From Allacma fusca (Eukaryota; Arthropoda; Collembola; Symphypleona; Sminthuridae): a DNA stretch of 64,000 nucleotides. The DNA lies in assembly GCA_947179485.1 (NCBI GenBank), contig OX359246.1:44681632-44745631 (forward strand). The letters run 5' to 3'. Position numbers and translations under genes: made by a program. Position 1 is the first letter of the stretch, and every line of letters starts with the position of its first letter. Below are positions 36,201 through 48,550 of the stretch, piece by piece. Below the pieces are notes generated by a model. That model had not been told where the DNA came from and searched no databases. It saw only the letters and a program-made list of their open reading frames with translations.

Positions 36201-37759
36201 AAGTTAGACTCCAAGTTTGACTCCAAGTTAGACTCCACGTTTCACTCCAAGTTAGACTCCAAGTTAGACTCCAAGTTAGATTCCAAGTTAGACTCCACGT
36301 TTGACTCCAAGTTGGACTCCAAGTTAGACTCCTAGTTAGACTCCAAGTTAGACTTCAAGTTTGACTCCAAGTTTGACTCCAAGTTAGACTCCAAGTTATA
36401 ATCGTGGTTGGACTCCAAGTTTGACTCCAAGTTAGATTCCAAGTTAGACTCCAAGTTAGACTCCAAGTTAGATTCCAGGTTAGACTCCAAGTTAGACTCC
36501 AAGTAAGACTCCAAGTTAAACTCCAAGTTATACTCCAAGTTAGACTCCAAGTTAGACTCCAAATTTGAATCCAAGTAAGACTCCAGGTTAGACTCCACGT
36601 TTGACTCCAAGTTAGACTCCAAGTTAGACTCCACGTTTGACTCCAAGATAGACTCCAAATTAGACTCCAAGTTAGACTCCAAATTTGACTCCAAGTTAGA
36701 CTCCATGTTAAACTTCAAGTTAGACTCCACGTTTGACTCCAAGTTAGACTCCAAGTTAGACTCCAAGTTAGACTCCAAGATAGATTCCAAGTTAGACTCC
36801 AAGTTAGACTCCAAGTTAGACTCCAAGTTAGACTCCAAATTTGACTCCAAGTTAGACTCCATGTTAAACTTCAAGTTAAACTCCAAGTTAGACTCCAAGT
36901 TTGACTCCAAGTTTGACTCCAAGTTAGACTCCAAATTTGACTCCAAGTTAGTCTTCATGTTAAACTCCAAGTTAGACTCCAAGTTAGACTCGAAGTTAGA
37001 CTCGAAATTGGACTCCAAGTTATACTCCAAGTTTGACTCCAAGTTAGACTCCACGTTTGACTCCAAGTTAGACTCCAAGTTAGACTCCACGTTTGACTCC
37101 AAGTAAGACTCCAAGTTTGACTCCAAGTTAGACTCCAGGTTAGATTCCAAGTTAGACTCCAAGTTCGGCTCCAAGTTAGACTCCAAGTTAGACTCCAAGT
37201 TAGACTCCAAGTTAGACTCCAAGTTAGACTCCAAGTTCGACTCCAAGTTCGACTGCAAGTTAGACTCCAAGTTAGACTGCAAGTTAGACTGCAAGTTAGA
37301 CTCCTAGTTAAACTCCAAGTTAGACTAAAAGTTAGACTGCAAGTTAGACTCCAAATTAGACTGCAAGTTAGGATCCAAGTTAGACTAAAAGTTAGACTCC
37401 AAGTTAGACTAAACGTTAGACTCCAAGTTAGACTCCAAGTTAGACTCCAAGTTAGACTCCAAGTTAGACTCCAAGTTAGACTCCAAGTTAGAACCCAAGT
37501 TAGACTCCAAGTTAGACTCCAAGTTAGACTCCAAGTTTGACTCCAAGTTAGACTCCAAGTTAGACTCCACGTTTGACTCCAAGTTTCACTCCAAGTTAGA
37601 CTCCAAGATAGACTCCAAGTTAGACTCCAAGTTAGACTCCAAGTTAGACTTCAAATTTGACTCCAAGTTAGATTCCATGTTAAACTTTAAGTTAGACTCC
37701 AAGTTAGACTCCAAGTTAGACTCGAAGTTAGACTCCAAGTTAGACTCCAAGTTAGACTC

Positions 37760-40700
37760 CAAGTTAGACTCCAAGTTAGACTAAAAGTTAGACAGCAAGT
37801 TAGACTGCAAGTTAGACTGCAAGTTAGACTCCAAGTTAGACTAAAAGTTAGACTCCAAGTTCGACTGCAAGTTAGACTCCAAGTTAGTCTGCAAGTTAGA
37901 CTCCAAGTTAGACTAAAAGTTAGACAGCAAGTTAGACTGCAAGTTAGACTGCAAGTTAGACTCCAAGTTAGACTAAAAGTTAGACTCCAAGTTAGACTCC
38001 AAGTTAGAACCCAAGTTAGACTCCAAGTTAGACTCCAAAAAAAACTCCAAGTTAGACTCTAAGTTAGACTCCACGTTTGACTCCAAGTTTGACTCCAAGT
38101 TAGACTCCAAAATTGATTCAAAGATAGACTCCAAGTAAGACTCCAAGTTAAACTCCAAGTTTGACTCCAAGTTAGTCTTCATGTTAAACTCCAAGTTTGA
38201 CTCCAAGTTTGACTCCAAGTTTGACTCCAAGTTTGATTCCAAGTTAGATTCCAAGTTAGACTACAAGTTAGACTCGAAGTTAGACTCCAATTTAGACTCT
38301 AAATTTGAATCCAAGTTAGACTCCAAGTTTGACTCCAAGTTAGACTCCAAGTTATAATCGTGGTTGGACTCCAAGTTAGATTCCAAGTTAGACTCCAAGT
38401 TAGACTCCAAGTTAGACTCCAAGTTAGACTCCAAGTTAGACTCCAAGTTAAACTCCAAGTTACACTCCAAGTGAGACTCCAAGTTAGACTCCAAATTTGA
38501 ATCCAAGTTAGACTCCAGGTTAGACTCCAAGTTTGACTCCAAGTTAGACTCCAAGTTAGACTCCACGTTTGACTCCAAGTTAGACTCTAAGTTAGACTCC
38601 AAGTTAGACTCCAAGATAGACTCCAAGTTAGACTCCAAGTTAGACTCCAAGTTAGACTCCAAGTTAGACTCCAAATTTGACTCCAAGTTAGACTCCATGT
38701 TAAACTTCAAGTTAAACTCCAAGTTAGACTCCAAGTTTGACTCCAAGTTTGACTCCAAGTTAGACTCCAAATTTGACTCCAAGTTAGTCTTCATGTTAAA
38801 TTCCAAGTTAGACTCCAAGTTAGACTCGAAGTTAGACTCGAAATTGGACTCCAAGTTATACTCCAAGTTTGACTCCAAGTAAGACTCCACGTTTGACTCC
38901 AAGTTAGACTCCAAAATAGACTCCACGTTTGACTCCAAGTAAGACTCCAAGTTTGACTCCAAGTTGGACTCCAGTTTAGACTCCAAGTTAGACTCCAAGT
39001 TAGACTCCAAGTTAGACTCCAAGTTAGACTGCAAGTAAGACTCCAAGTTAGACTCCAAGTTCGACTCCAAGTTCGACTGCAAGTTAGACTCCAAGTTAGA
39101 CTGCAAGTTAGACTCCAAGTTGGACTAAAAGTTAGACAGCAAGTTAGACTGCAAGTTAGACTGCAAGTTAGACTCCAAGTTAGACTAAAAGTTAGACTCC
39201 AAGTTCGACTGCAAGTTAGACTCCAAGTTAGTCTGCAAGTTAGACTCCAAGTTAGACTAAAAGTTAGACAGCAAGTTAGACTGCAAGTTAGACTGCAAGT
39301 TAGACTCCAAGTTAGACTAAAAGTTAGACTCCAAGTTAGACTCCAAGTTAGAACCCAAGTTAGACTCCAAGTTAGACTCCAAAAAAAACTCCAAGTTAGA
39401 CTCTAAGTTAGACTCCACGTTTGACTCCAAGTTTGACTCCAAGTTAGACTCCAAAATTGATTCAAAGATAGACTCCAAGTAAGACTCCAAGTTAAACTCC
39501 AAGTTTGACTCCAAGTTAGTCTTCATGTTAAACTCCAAGTTTGACTCCAAGTTTGACTCCAAGTTTGACTCCAAGTTTGATTCCAAGTTAGATTCCAAGT
39601 TAGACTACAAGTTAGACTCGAAGTTAGACTCCAATTTAGACTCTAAATTTGAATCCAAGTTAGACTCCAAGTTTGACTCCAAGTTAGACTCCAAGTTATA
39701 ATCGTGGTTGGACTCCAAGTTAGATTCCAAGTTAGACTCCAAGTTAGACTCCAAGTTAGACTCCAAGTTAGACTCCAAGTTAGACTCCAAGTTAAACTCC
39801 AAGTTACACTCCAAGTGAGACTCCAAGTTAGACTCCAAATTTGAATCCAAGTTAGACTCCAGGTTAGACTCCAAGTTTGACTCCAAGTTAGACTCCAAGT
39901 TAGACTCCACGTTTGACTCCAAGTTAGACTCTAAGTTAGACTCCAAGTTAGACTCCAAGATAGACTCCAAGTTAGACTCCAAGTTAGACTCCAAGTTAGA
40001 CTCCAAGTTAGACTCCAAATTTGACTCCAAGTTAGACTCCATGTTAAACTTCAAGTTAAACTCCAAGTTAGACTCCAAGTTTGACTCCAAGTTTGACTCC
40101 AAGTTAGACTCCAAATTTGACTCCAAGTTAGTCTTCATGTTAAATTCCAAGTTAGACTCCAAGTTAGACTCGAAGTTAGACTCGAAATTGGACTCCAAGT
40201 TATACTCCAAGTTTGACTCCAAGTAAGACTCCACGTTTGACTCCAAGTTAGACTCCAAAATAGACTCCACGTTTGACTCCAAGTAAGACTCCAAGTTTGA
40301 CTCCAAGTTGGACTCCAGGTTAGACTCCAAGTTAGACTCCAAGTTAGACTCCAAGTTAGACTCCAAGTTAGACTGCAAGTAAGACTCCAAGTTAGACTCC
40401 AAGTTCGACTCCAAGTTCGACTGCAAGTTAGACTCCAAGTTAGACTGCAAGTTAGACTCCAAGTTAGACTAAAAGTTAGACAGCAAGTTAGACTGCAAGT
40501 TAGACTGCAAGTTAGACTCCAAGTTAGACTAAAAGTTAGACTCCAAGTTCGACTGCAAGTTAGACTCCAAGTTAGTCTGCAAGTTAGACTCAAAGTTAGA
40601 CTAAAAGTTAGACAGCAAGTTAGACTGCAAGTTAGACTGCAAGTTAGACTCCAAGTTAGACTAAAAGTTAGACTCCAAGTCAGACTAAAAGTTAGACTCC

Positions 40701-43700
40701 AAGTTAGACTCCAAGTTAGACTCCAAGTTAGACTCCAAGTTAGACTCCAAGTTAGACTCCAAGTTAGAACCCAAGTTAGACTCCAAGTTAGACTCCAAGT
40801 TAGACTCCAAGTTTGACTCCAAGTTAGACTCCAAATTAAACTCTATGTTAGACTCCATGTTAGACTCCAAGTTAGACTCCAAAAAAACTCCAAGTTAGAC
40901 TCTAAGTTAGACTCCACGTTTGACTCCAAGTTTGACTCCAAGTTAGACTCCAAAATTGATTCAAAGATAGACTCCAAGTAAGACTCCAAGTTAAACTCCA
41001 AGTTTGACTCCAAGTTAGTCTTCATGTTAAACCCTAAGTTTGACTCCAAGTTTGACTCCAAGTTTGACTCCAAGTTAGATTCCAAGTTAGACTCCAAGTT
41101 AGACTCGAAGTTAGACTCCAATTTAGACTCTAAATTTGAATCCAAGTTAGACTCCAAGTTTGACTCCAAGTTAGACTCCAAGTTATAATCGTGGTTGGAC
41201 TCCAAGTTTGACTCCAAGTTAGATTCCAAGTTAGACTCCAAGTTAGACTCCAAGTTAGACTCCAAGTTAGACTCCAAGTTAAACTCCAAGTTACACTCCA
41301 AGTGAGACTCCAAGTTAGACTCCAAATTTGAATCCAAGTTAGACTCCAGGTTAGACTCCAAGTTTGACTCCAAGTTAGACTCCAAGTTAGACTCCACGTT
41401 TGACTCCAAGTTAGACTCCAAGTTAGACTCCAAGTTAGACTTCAAGATAGACTCCAAGTTAGACTCCAAGTTAGACTTCAAGATAGACTCCAAGTTAGTC
41501 TCCAAGTTAGACTCCAAGTTAGACTCCAAGTTAGACTCCAAGTTAGACTCCAAGTTCGACTGCAAGTTAGACTCCAAGTTAGTCTGCAAGTTAGACTCCA
41601 AGTTAGACTAAAAGTTAGACAGCAAGTTAGACTGCAAGTTAGACTGCAAGTTAGACTCCAAGTTAGACTAAAAGTTAGACTCCAAGTCAGACTAAAAGTT
41701 AGACTCCAAGTTAGACTCCAAGTTAGACTCCAAGTTAGACTCCAAGTTAGACTCCAAGTTAGACTCCAAGTTAGAACCCAAGTTAGACTCCAAGTTAGAC
41801 TCCAAGTTAGACTCCAAGTTTGACTCCAAGTTAGACTCCAAATTAAACTCTATGTTAGACTCCATGTTAGACTCCAAGTTAGACTCCAAAAAAACTCCAA
41901 GTTAGACTCTAAGTTAGACTCCACGTTTGACTCCAAGTTTGACTCCAAGTTAGACTCCAAAATTGATTCAAAGAAAGACTCCAAGTAAGACTCCAAGTTA
42001 AACTCCAAGTTTGACTCCAAGTTAGTCTTCATGTTAAACCCTAAGTTTGACTCCAAGTTTGACTCCAAGTTTGACTCCAAGTTAGATTCCAAGTTAGACT
42101 CCAAGTTAGACTCGAAGTTAGACTCCAATTTAGACTCTAAATTTGAATCCAAGTTAGACTCCAAGTTTGACTCCAAGTTAGACTCCAAGTTATAATCGTG
42201 GTTGGACTCCAAGTTTGACTCCAAGTTAGATTCCAAGTTAGACTCCAAGTTAGACTCCAAGTTAGACTCCAAGTTAGACTCCAAGTTAAACTCCAAGTTA
42301 CACTCCAAGTGAGACTCCAAGTTAGACTCCAAATTTGAATCCAAGTTAGACTCCAGGTTAGACTCCAAGTTTGACTCCAAGTTAGACTCCAAGTTAGACT
42401 CCACGTTTGACTCCAAGTTAGACTCCAAGTTAGACTCCAAGTTAGACTTCAAGATAGACTCCAAGTTAGTCTCCAAGTTAGACTCCAAGTTAGACTCCAA
42501 GTTAGACTCCAAGTTTGACTCCAAGTTTGACTCCAAGTTAGACTCCAAATTTGACTCCAAGTTAGTCTTCATGTTAAATTCCAAGTTAGACTCCAAGTTA
42601 GGCTCGAAGTTAGACTCGAAATTGGACTCCAAGTTATACTCCAAGTTTGACTCCAAGTAAGACTCCACGTTTGACTCCAAGTTAGACTCCAAAATAGACT
42701 CCACGTTTGACTCCAAGTAAGACTCCAAGTTTGACTACAAGCTGGACTCCAGGTTAGACTCCAAGTTAGACTCCAAGTTAGACTCCAAGTTAGACTCCAA
42801 GTTAGACTGCAAGTAAGACTCCAAGTTAGACTCCAAGTTCGACTCCAAGTTCGACTGCAAGTTAGACTCCAAGTTAGACTGCAAGTTAGACTCCAAGTTA
42901 GACTAAAAGTTAGACAGCAAGTTAGACTGCAAGTTAGTCTGCAAGTTAGACTCCAAGTTAGACTAAAAGTTAGACTCCAAGTCAGACTAAAAGTTAGACT
43001 CCAAGTTAGACTCCAAGTTAGACTCCAAGTTAGACTCCAAGTTAGACTCCAAGTTAGAACCCAAGTTAGACTCCAAGTTAGACTCCAAGTTAGACTCCAA
43101 GTATGACTCCAAGTTAGACTCCAAATTAAACTCTATGTTAGACTCCATGTTAGACTCCAAGTTAGACTCCAAAAAAACTCCAAGTTAGACTCTAAGTTAG
43201 ACTCCACGTTTGACTCCAAGTTTGACTCCAAGTTAGACTCCAAAATTGATTCAAAGATAGACTCCAAGTAAGACTCCAAGTTAAACTCCAAGTTTGACAC
43301 CAAGTTAGTCTTCATGTTAAACTCCAAGTTTGACTCCAAGTTTGACTCCAAGTTTGACTCCAAGTTTGACTCCAAGTTAGATTCCAAGTTAGACTCCAAG
43401 TTAGACTCGAAGTTAGACTCCAATTTAGACTCTAAATTTGAATCCAAATTAGACTCCAGGTTAGACTCCACGTTTGACTCCAAGTTTCACTCCAAGTTAG
43501 ACCTCAAGATAGACTCCAAGTTAGACTCCAAGTTAGACTCCAAGTTAGACTTCAAATTTGACTCCAAGTTAGATTCCATGTTAAACTTCAAGTTAGACTC
43601 CAAGTTAGACTCCAAGTTAGACTCGAAGTTAGACTCGAAGTTAGACTCCAAGTTTGACTCCAAGTTAGACTCCACGTTTCACTCCAAGTTAGACTCCAAG

Positions 43701-45165
43701 TTAGACTCCAAGTTAGACTCCAAGTTAGACTCCACGTTTGACTCCAAGTTGGACTCCAAGTTAGACTCCTAGTTAGACTCCAAGTTAGACTTCAAGTTTG
43801 ACTCCAAGTTTGACTCCAAGTTAGACTCCAAGTTATAATCGTGGTTGGACTCCAAGTTTGACTCCAAGTTAGATTCCAAGTTAGACTCCAAGTTAGACTC
43901 CAAGTTAGATTCCAGGTTAGACTCCAAGTTAGACTCCAAGTAAGACTCCAAGTTAAACTCCAAGTTATACTCCAAGTTAGACTCCAAGTTAGACTCCAAA
44001 TTTGAATCCAAGTAAGACTCCAGGTTAGACTCCACGTTTGACTCCAAGTTAGACTCCAAGTTAGACTCCACGTTTGACTCCAAGATAGACTCCAAATTAG
44101 ACTCCAAGTTAGACTCCAAATTTGACTCCAAGTTAGACTCCATGTTAAACTTCAAGTTAGACTCCACGTTTGACTCCAAGTTAGACTCCAAGTTAGACTC
44201 CAAGTTAGACTCCAAGATAGATTCCAAGTTAGACTCCAAGTTAGACTCCAAGTTAGACTCCAAGTTAGACTCCAAATTTGACTCCAAGTTAGACTCCATG
44301 TTAAACTTCAAGTTAAACTCCAAGTTAGACTCCAAGTTTGACTCCAAGTTTGACTCCAAGTTAGACTCCAAATTTGACTCCAAGTTAGTCTTCATGTTAA
44401 ACTCCAAGTTAGACTCCAAGTTAGACTCGAAGTTAGACTCGAAATTGGACTCCAAGTTATACTCCAAGTTTGACTCCAAGTTAGACTCCACGTTTGACTC
44501 CAAGTTAGACTCCAAGTTAGACTCCACGTTTGACTCCAAGTAAGACTCCAAGTTTGACTCCAAGTTAGACTCCAGGTTAGATTCCAAGTTAGACTCCAAG
44601 TTCGGCTCCAAGTTAGACTCCAAGTTAGACTCCAAGTTAGACTCCAAGTTAGACTCCAAGTTAGACTCCAAGTTCGACTCCAAGTTCGACTGCAAGTTAG
44701 ACTCCAAGTTAGACTGCAAGTTAGACTGCAAGTTAGACTCCTAGTTAAACTCCAAGTTAGACTAAAAGTTAGACTGCAAGTTAGACTCCAAATTAGACTG
44801 CAAGTTAGGATCCAAGTTAGACTAAAAGTTAGACTCCAAGTTAGACTAAACGTTAGACTCCAAGTTAGACTCCAAGTTAGACTCCAAGTTAGACTCCAAG
44901 TTAGACTCCAAGTTAGACTCCAAGTTAGAACCCAAGTTAGACTCCAAGTTAGACTCCAAGTTAGACTCCAAGTTTGACTCCAAGTTAGACTCCAAGTTAG
45001 ACTCCACGTTTGACTCCAAGTTTCACTCCAAGTTAGACTCCAAGATAGACTCCAAGTTAGACTCCAAGTTAGACTCCAAGTTAGACTTCAAATTTGACTC
45101 CAAGTTAGATTCCATGTTAAACTTTAAGTTAGACTCCAAGTTAGACTCCAAGTTAGACTCGAAGT
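37760..45165. repeat. 7.4-kb segmental tandem pair, copy 2
   Basis: Copy of 30,371-37,759 with landmarks at 38,352, 39,696, 41,183, 42,190 and 43,833. Unit-specific variants are copied in order. CCAGTTTAG near 38,973 matches unit 2 of copy 1, and CCAGGTTAG near 40,318 matches unit 3. Few private changes are visible: TTGGACTAAAAG near 39,121, AAAGAAAGAC near 41,970 and GACCTCAAG near 43,500. It ends near 45,165, where TCGAAG pairs replace a TCGAAG single. Confidence 0.88.
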
Positions 45166-48100
45166 TAGACTCGAAGTTAGACTCCAAGTTAGACTCCAAG
45201 TTAGACTCCAAGTTAGACTCCAAATTTGACTCCAAACTAGACTCCATGTTAAACTTCAAGTTAAACTCCAAGTTAGACTCCAAGTTTGACTCCAAGTTTG
45301 ACTCCAAGTTAGACTCCAAATTTGACTCCAAGTTAGTCTTCATGTTAAACTCCAAGTTAGACTCCAAGTTAGACTCGAAGTTAGACTCGAAATTGGACTC
45401 CAAGTTATACTCCAAGTTTGACTCCAAGTTAGACTCCACGTTTGACTCCAAGTTAGACTCCAAGTTAGACTCCACGTTTGACTCCAAGTAAGACTCCAAG
45501 TTTGACTCCAAGTTAGACTCCAGGTTAGATTCCAAGTTAGACTCCAAGTTCGGCTCCAAGTTAGACTCCAAGTTAGACTCCAAGTTAGACTCCAAGTTAG
45601 ACTCCACGTTTGACTCCAAGTAAGACTCCAAGTTTGACTCCAAGTTTGACTCCAAGTTAGACTCCAAGTTAGACTCCAAGTTAGACTCCAAGTTAGACTC
45701 CACGTTTGACTCCAAGTTGGACTCCAAGTTAGACTCCAAGTTAGACTCCAAGTTAGACTTCAAGTTTGACTCCAAGTTTGACTCCAAGTTAGACTCCAAG
45801 TTATAATCGTGGTTGGACTCCAAGTTTGACTCCAAGTTAGATTCCAAGTTAGACTCCAAGTTAGACTCCAAGTTAGATTCCAAGTTAGACTCCAAGTTAC
45901 ACTCCAAGTTAGACTCCAAGTTAAACTCCAAGTTACACTCCAAGTGAGACTCCAGGTTAGACTCCAAATTTGAATCCAAGTTAGATTCCAGGTTAGACTC
46001 CACGTTTGACTCCAAGTTAGACTCCCAGTTAGACTCCACGTTTGACTCCAAGTTAGACTCCAAGTTAGACTCCAAGTTAGACTCCAAGATAGACTCCAAG
46101 TTAGACTCCAAGTTAGACTCCAATTTAGACTCCAATTTAGACTCCAAATTTGACTCCAAGTTAGACTCCAAGTTAGACTCCAAGATAGACTCCAAGTTAG
46201 ACTCCAAGTTAGACTCCAAGTTAGACTCCAAGTTAGACTCCAAATTTGACTCCAAGTTAGACTCCATGTTAAACTTCAAGTTAAACTCCAAGTTAGACTC
46301 CAAGTTTGACTCCAAGTTTGACTCCAAGTTAGACTCCAAATTTGACTCCAAGTTAGTCTTCATGTTAAACTCCAAGTTAGACTCCAAGTTAGACTCGAAG
46401 TTAGACTCGAAATTGGACTCCAAGTTATACTCCAAGTTTGACTCCAAGTTAGACTCCACGTTTGACTCCAAGTTAGACTCCAAGTTAGACTCCACGTTTG
46501 ACTCCAAGTAAGACTCCAAGTTTGACTCCAAGTTAGACTGCAGGTTAGATTCCAAGTTAGACTCCAAGTTCGGCTCCAAGTTAGACTCCAAGTTAGACTC
46601 CAAGTTAGACTCCAAGTTGGACTCCAAGTTAGACTACAAGTTCGACTCCAAGTTCGACTGCAAGTTAGACTCCAAGTTAGACTGCAAGTTAGACTGCAAG
46701 TTAGACTCCTAGTTAAACTCCAAGTTAGACTAAAAGTTAGACTGCAAGTTAGACTCCAAATTAGACTGCAAGTTAGGATCCAAGTTAGACTAAAAGTTAG
46801 ACTCCAAGTTAGACTAAACGTTAGACTCCAAGTTAGACTCCAAGTTAGACTCCAAGTTAGACTCCAAGTTAGACTCCAAGTTAGACTCCAAGTTAGAACC
46901 CAAGTTAGACTCCAAGTTAGACTCCAAGTTAGACTCCAAGTTTGACTCCAAGTTAGACTCCAAGTTAGACTCCACGTTTGACTCCAAGTTTCACTCCAAG
47001 TTAGACTCCAAGATAGACTCCAAGTTAGACTCCAAGTTAGACTCCAAGTTAGACTTCAAATTTGACTCCAAGTTAGATTCCATGTTAAACTTTAAGTTAG
47101 ACTCCAAGTTAGACTCGAAGTTAGACTCGAAGTTAGACTCCAAGTTAGACTCCAAGTTTGATTCCAAGTTAGACTCCACGTTTGACTCCAAGTTAGACTC
47201 CAAGTTAGACTCCAAGTTAGACTCCAAGTTAGACTCCACGTTTGACTCCAAGTTGGACTCCAAGTTAGACTCCAAGTTAGACTCCAAGTTAGACTTCAAG
47301 TTTGACTCCAAGTTTGACTCCAAGTTAGACTCCAAGTTATAATCGTGGTTGGACTCCAAGTTTGACTCCAAGTTAGATTCCAAGTTAGACTCCAAGTTAG
47401 ACTCCAAGTTAGATTCCAAGTTAGACTCCAAGTTACACTCCAAGTTAGACTCCAAGTTAAACTCCAAGTTACACTCCAAGTGAGACTCCAGGTTAGACTC
47501 CAAATTTGAATCCAAGTTAGACTCCAGGTTAGACTCCACGTTTGACTCCAAGTTAGACTCCCAGTTAGACTCCACGTTTGACTCCAAGTTAGACTCCAAG
47601 TTAGACTCCAAGTTAGACTCCAAGATAGACTCCAAGTTAGACTCCAAGTTAGACTCCAATTTAGACTCCAATTTAGACTCCAAATTTGACTCCAAGTTAG
47701 ACTCCATGTTAAACTTCAAGTTAAACTCCAAGTTAGACTCCACGTTTGACTCCAAGTTTGACTCCAAGTTAGACTCCAAATTTGACTCCAAGTTAGTCTT
47801 CATGTTAAACTCCAAGTTAGACTCCAAGTTAGACTCGAAGTTAGACTCGAAATTGGACTCCAAGTTATACTCCAAGTTTGACTCCAAGTTAGACTCCACG
47901 TTTGACTCCAAGTTAGACTCCAGGTTAGACTCCACGTTTGACTCCAAGTTAGACTCCAAGTTAGACTCCACGTTTGACTCCAACTTTGACTCCAAGTTAG
48001 ACTCCAAGATAGACTCCAAGTTAGACTCCAAGTTAGACTCCAAGTTAGACTCGAAGTTAGACTCGAAATTGGACTCCAAGTTAAACTCCAAGTTAGACTC

Positions 48101-48550
48101 CAAGTTTGACTCCAAGTTTGACTCCAAGTTAGACTCCAAATTTGACTCCAAGTTAGTCTTCATGTTAAATTCCAAGTTAGACTCCAAGTTAGACTCGAAG
48201 TTAGACTCGAAATTGGACTCCAAGTTATACTCCAAGTTTGACTCCAAGTAAGACTCCACGTTTGACTCCAAGTTAGACTCCAAAATAGACTCCACGTTTG
48301 ACTCCAAGTAAGACTCCAAGTTTGACTCCAAGTTGGACTCCAGGTTAGACTCCAAGTTAGACTCCAAGTTAGACTCCAAGTTAGACTGCAAGTAAGACTC
48401 CAAGTTAGACTCCAAGTTCGACTCCAAGTTCGACTGCAAGTTAGACTCCAAGTTAGACTCGAAGTTAGACTCCAAGTTAGACTCCAAGTTAGACTCCAAG
48501 TTTGATTCCAAGTTAGACTCCACGTTTGACTCCAAGTTAGACTCCAAGTT
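45166..48550. repeat. Reshuffled units with 1,968- and 1,536-bp offsets
   Basis: The landmark at 45,801 is 1,968 bp after 43,833. The CCTAGTTAAAC and GACTAAAAG cluster at 46,708 onward is also exactly 1,968 bp after its partner at 44,740. A pair-like relation therefore covers parts of 43.8-47.1 kb. The landmark at 47,337 follows 1,536 bp later. CTCCCAG units like those of 23.2-26.3 kb reappear near 46,020 and 47,550. No bases are lost, so the - strand LESN frame is open over 45,023-46,627 and 46,991-49,831 (946 codons). Confidence 0.78.

Larger units (their letters stand above)
30371..37759. repeat. 7.4-kb segmental tandem pair, copy 1
   Basis: Landmarks at 30,963, 32,307, 33,794, 34,801 and 36,396 all have partners 7,389-7,437 bp downstream. 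The offset is 7,389 up to about 34,800, 7,377 near 35,610-35,940, and 7,437 from about 36,330. The shifts are -12 and +60 bp, again whole monomers. The copy contains two 1,344-bp units, two units of about 1.0-1.5 kb with the seven-A tract, and a longer unit with TTTAAGTTAG at about 37,686. It starts where TTAGACTGC and TTAGACTCC contexts diverge, at 30,371 against 37,760. Confidence 0.88.
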
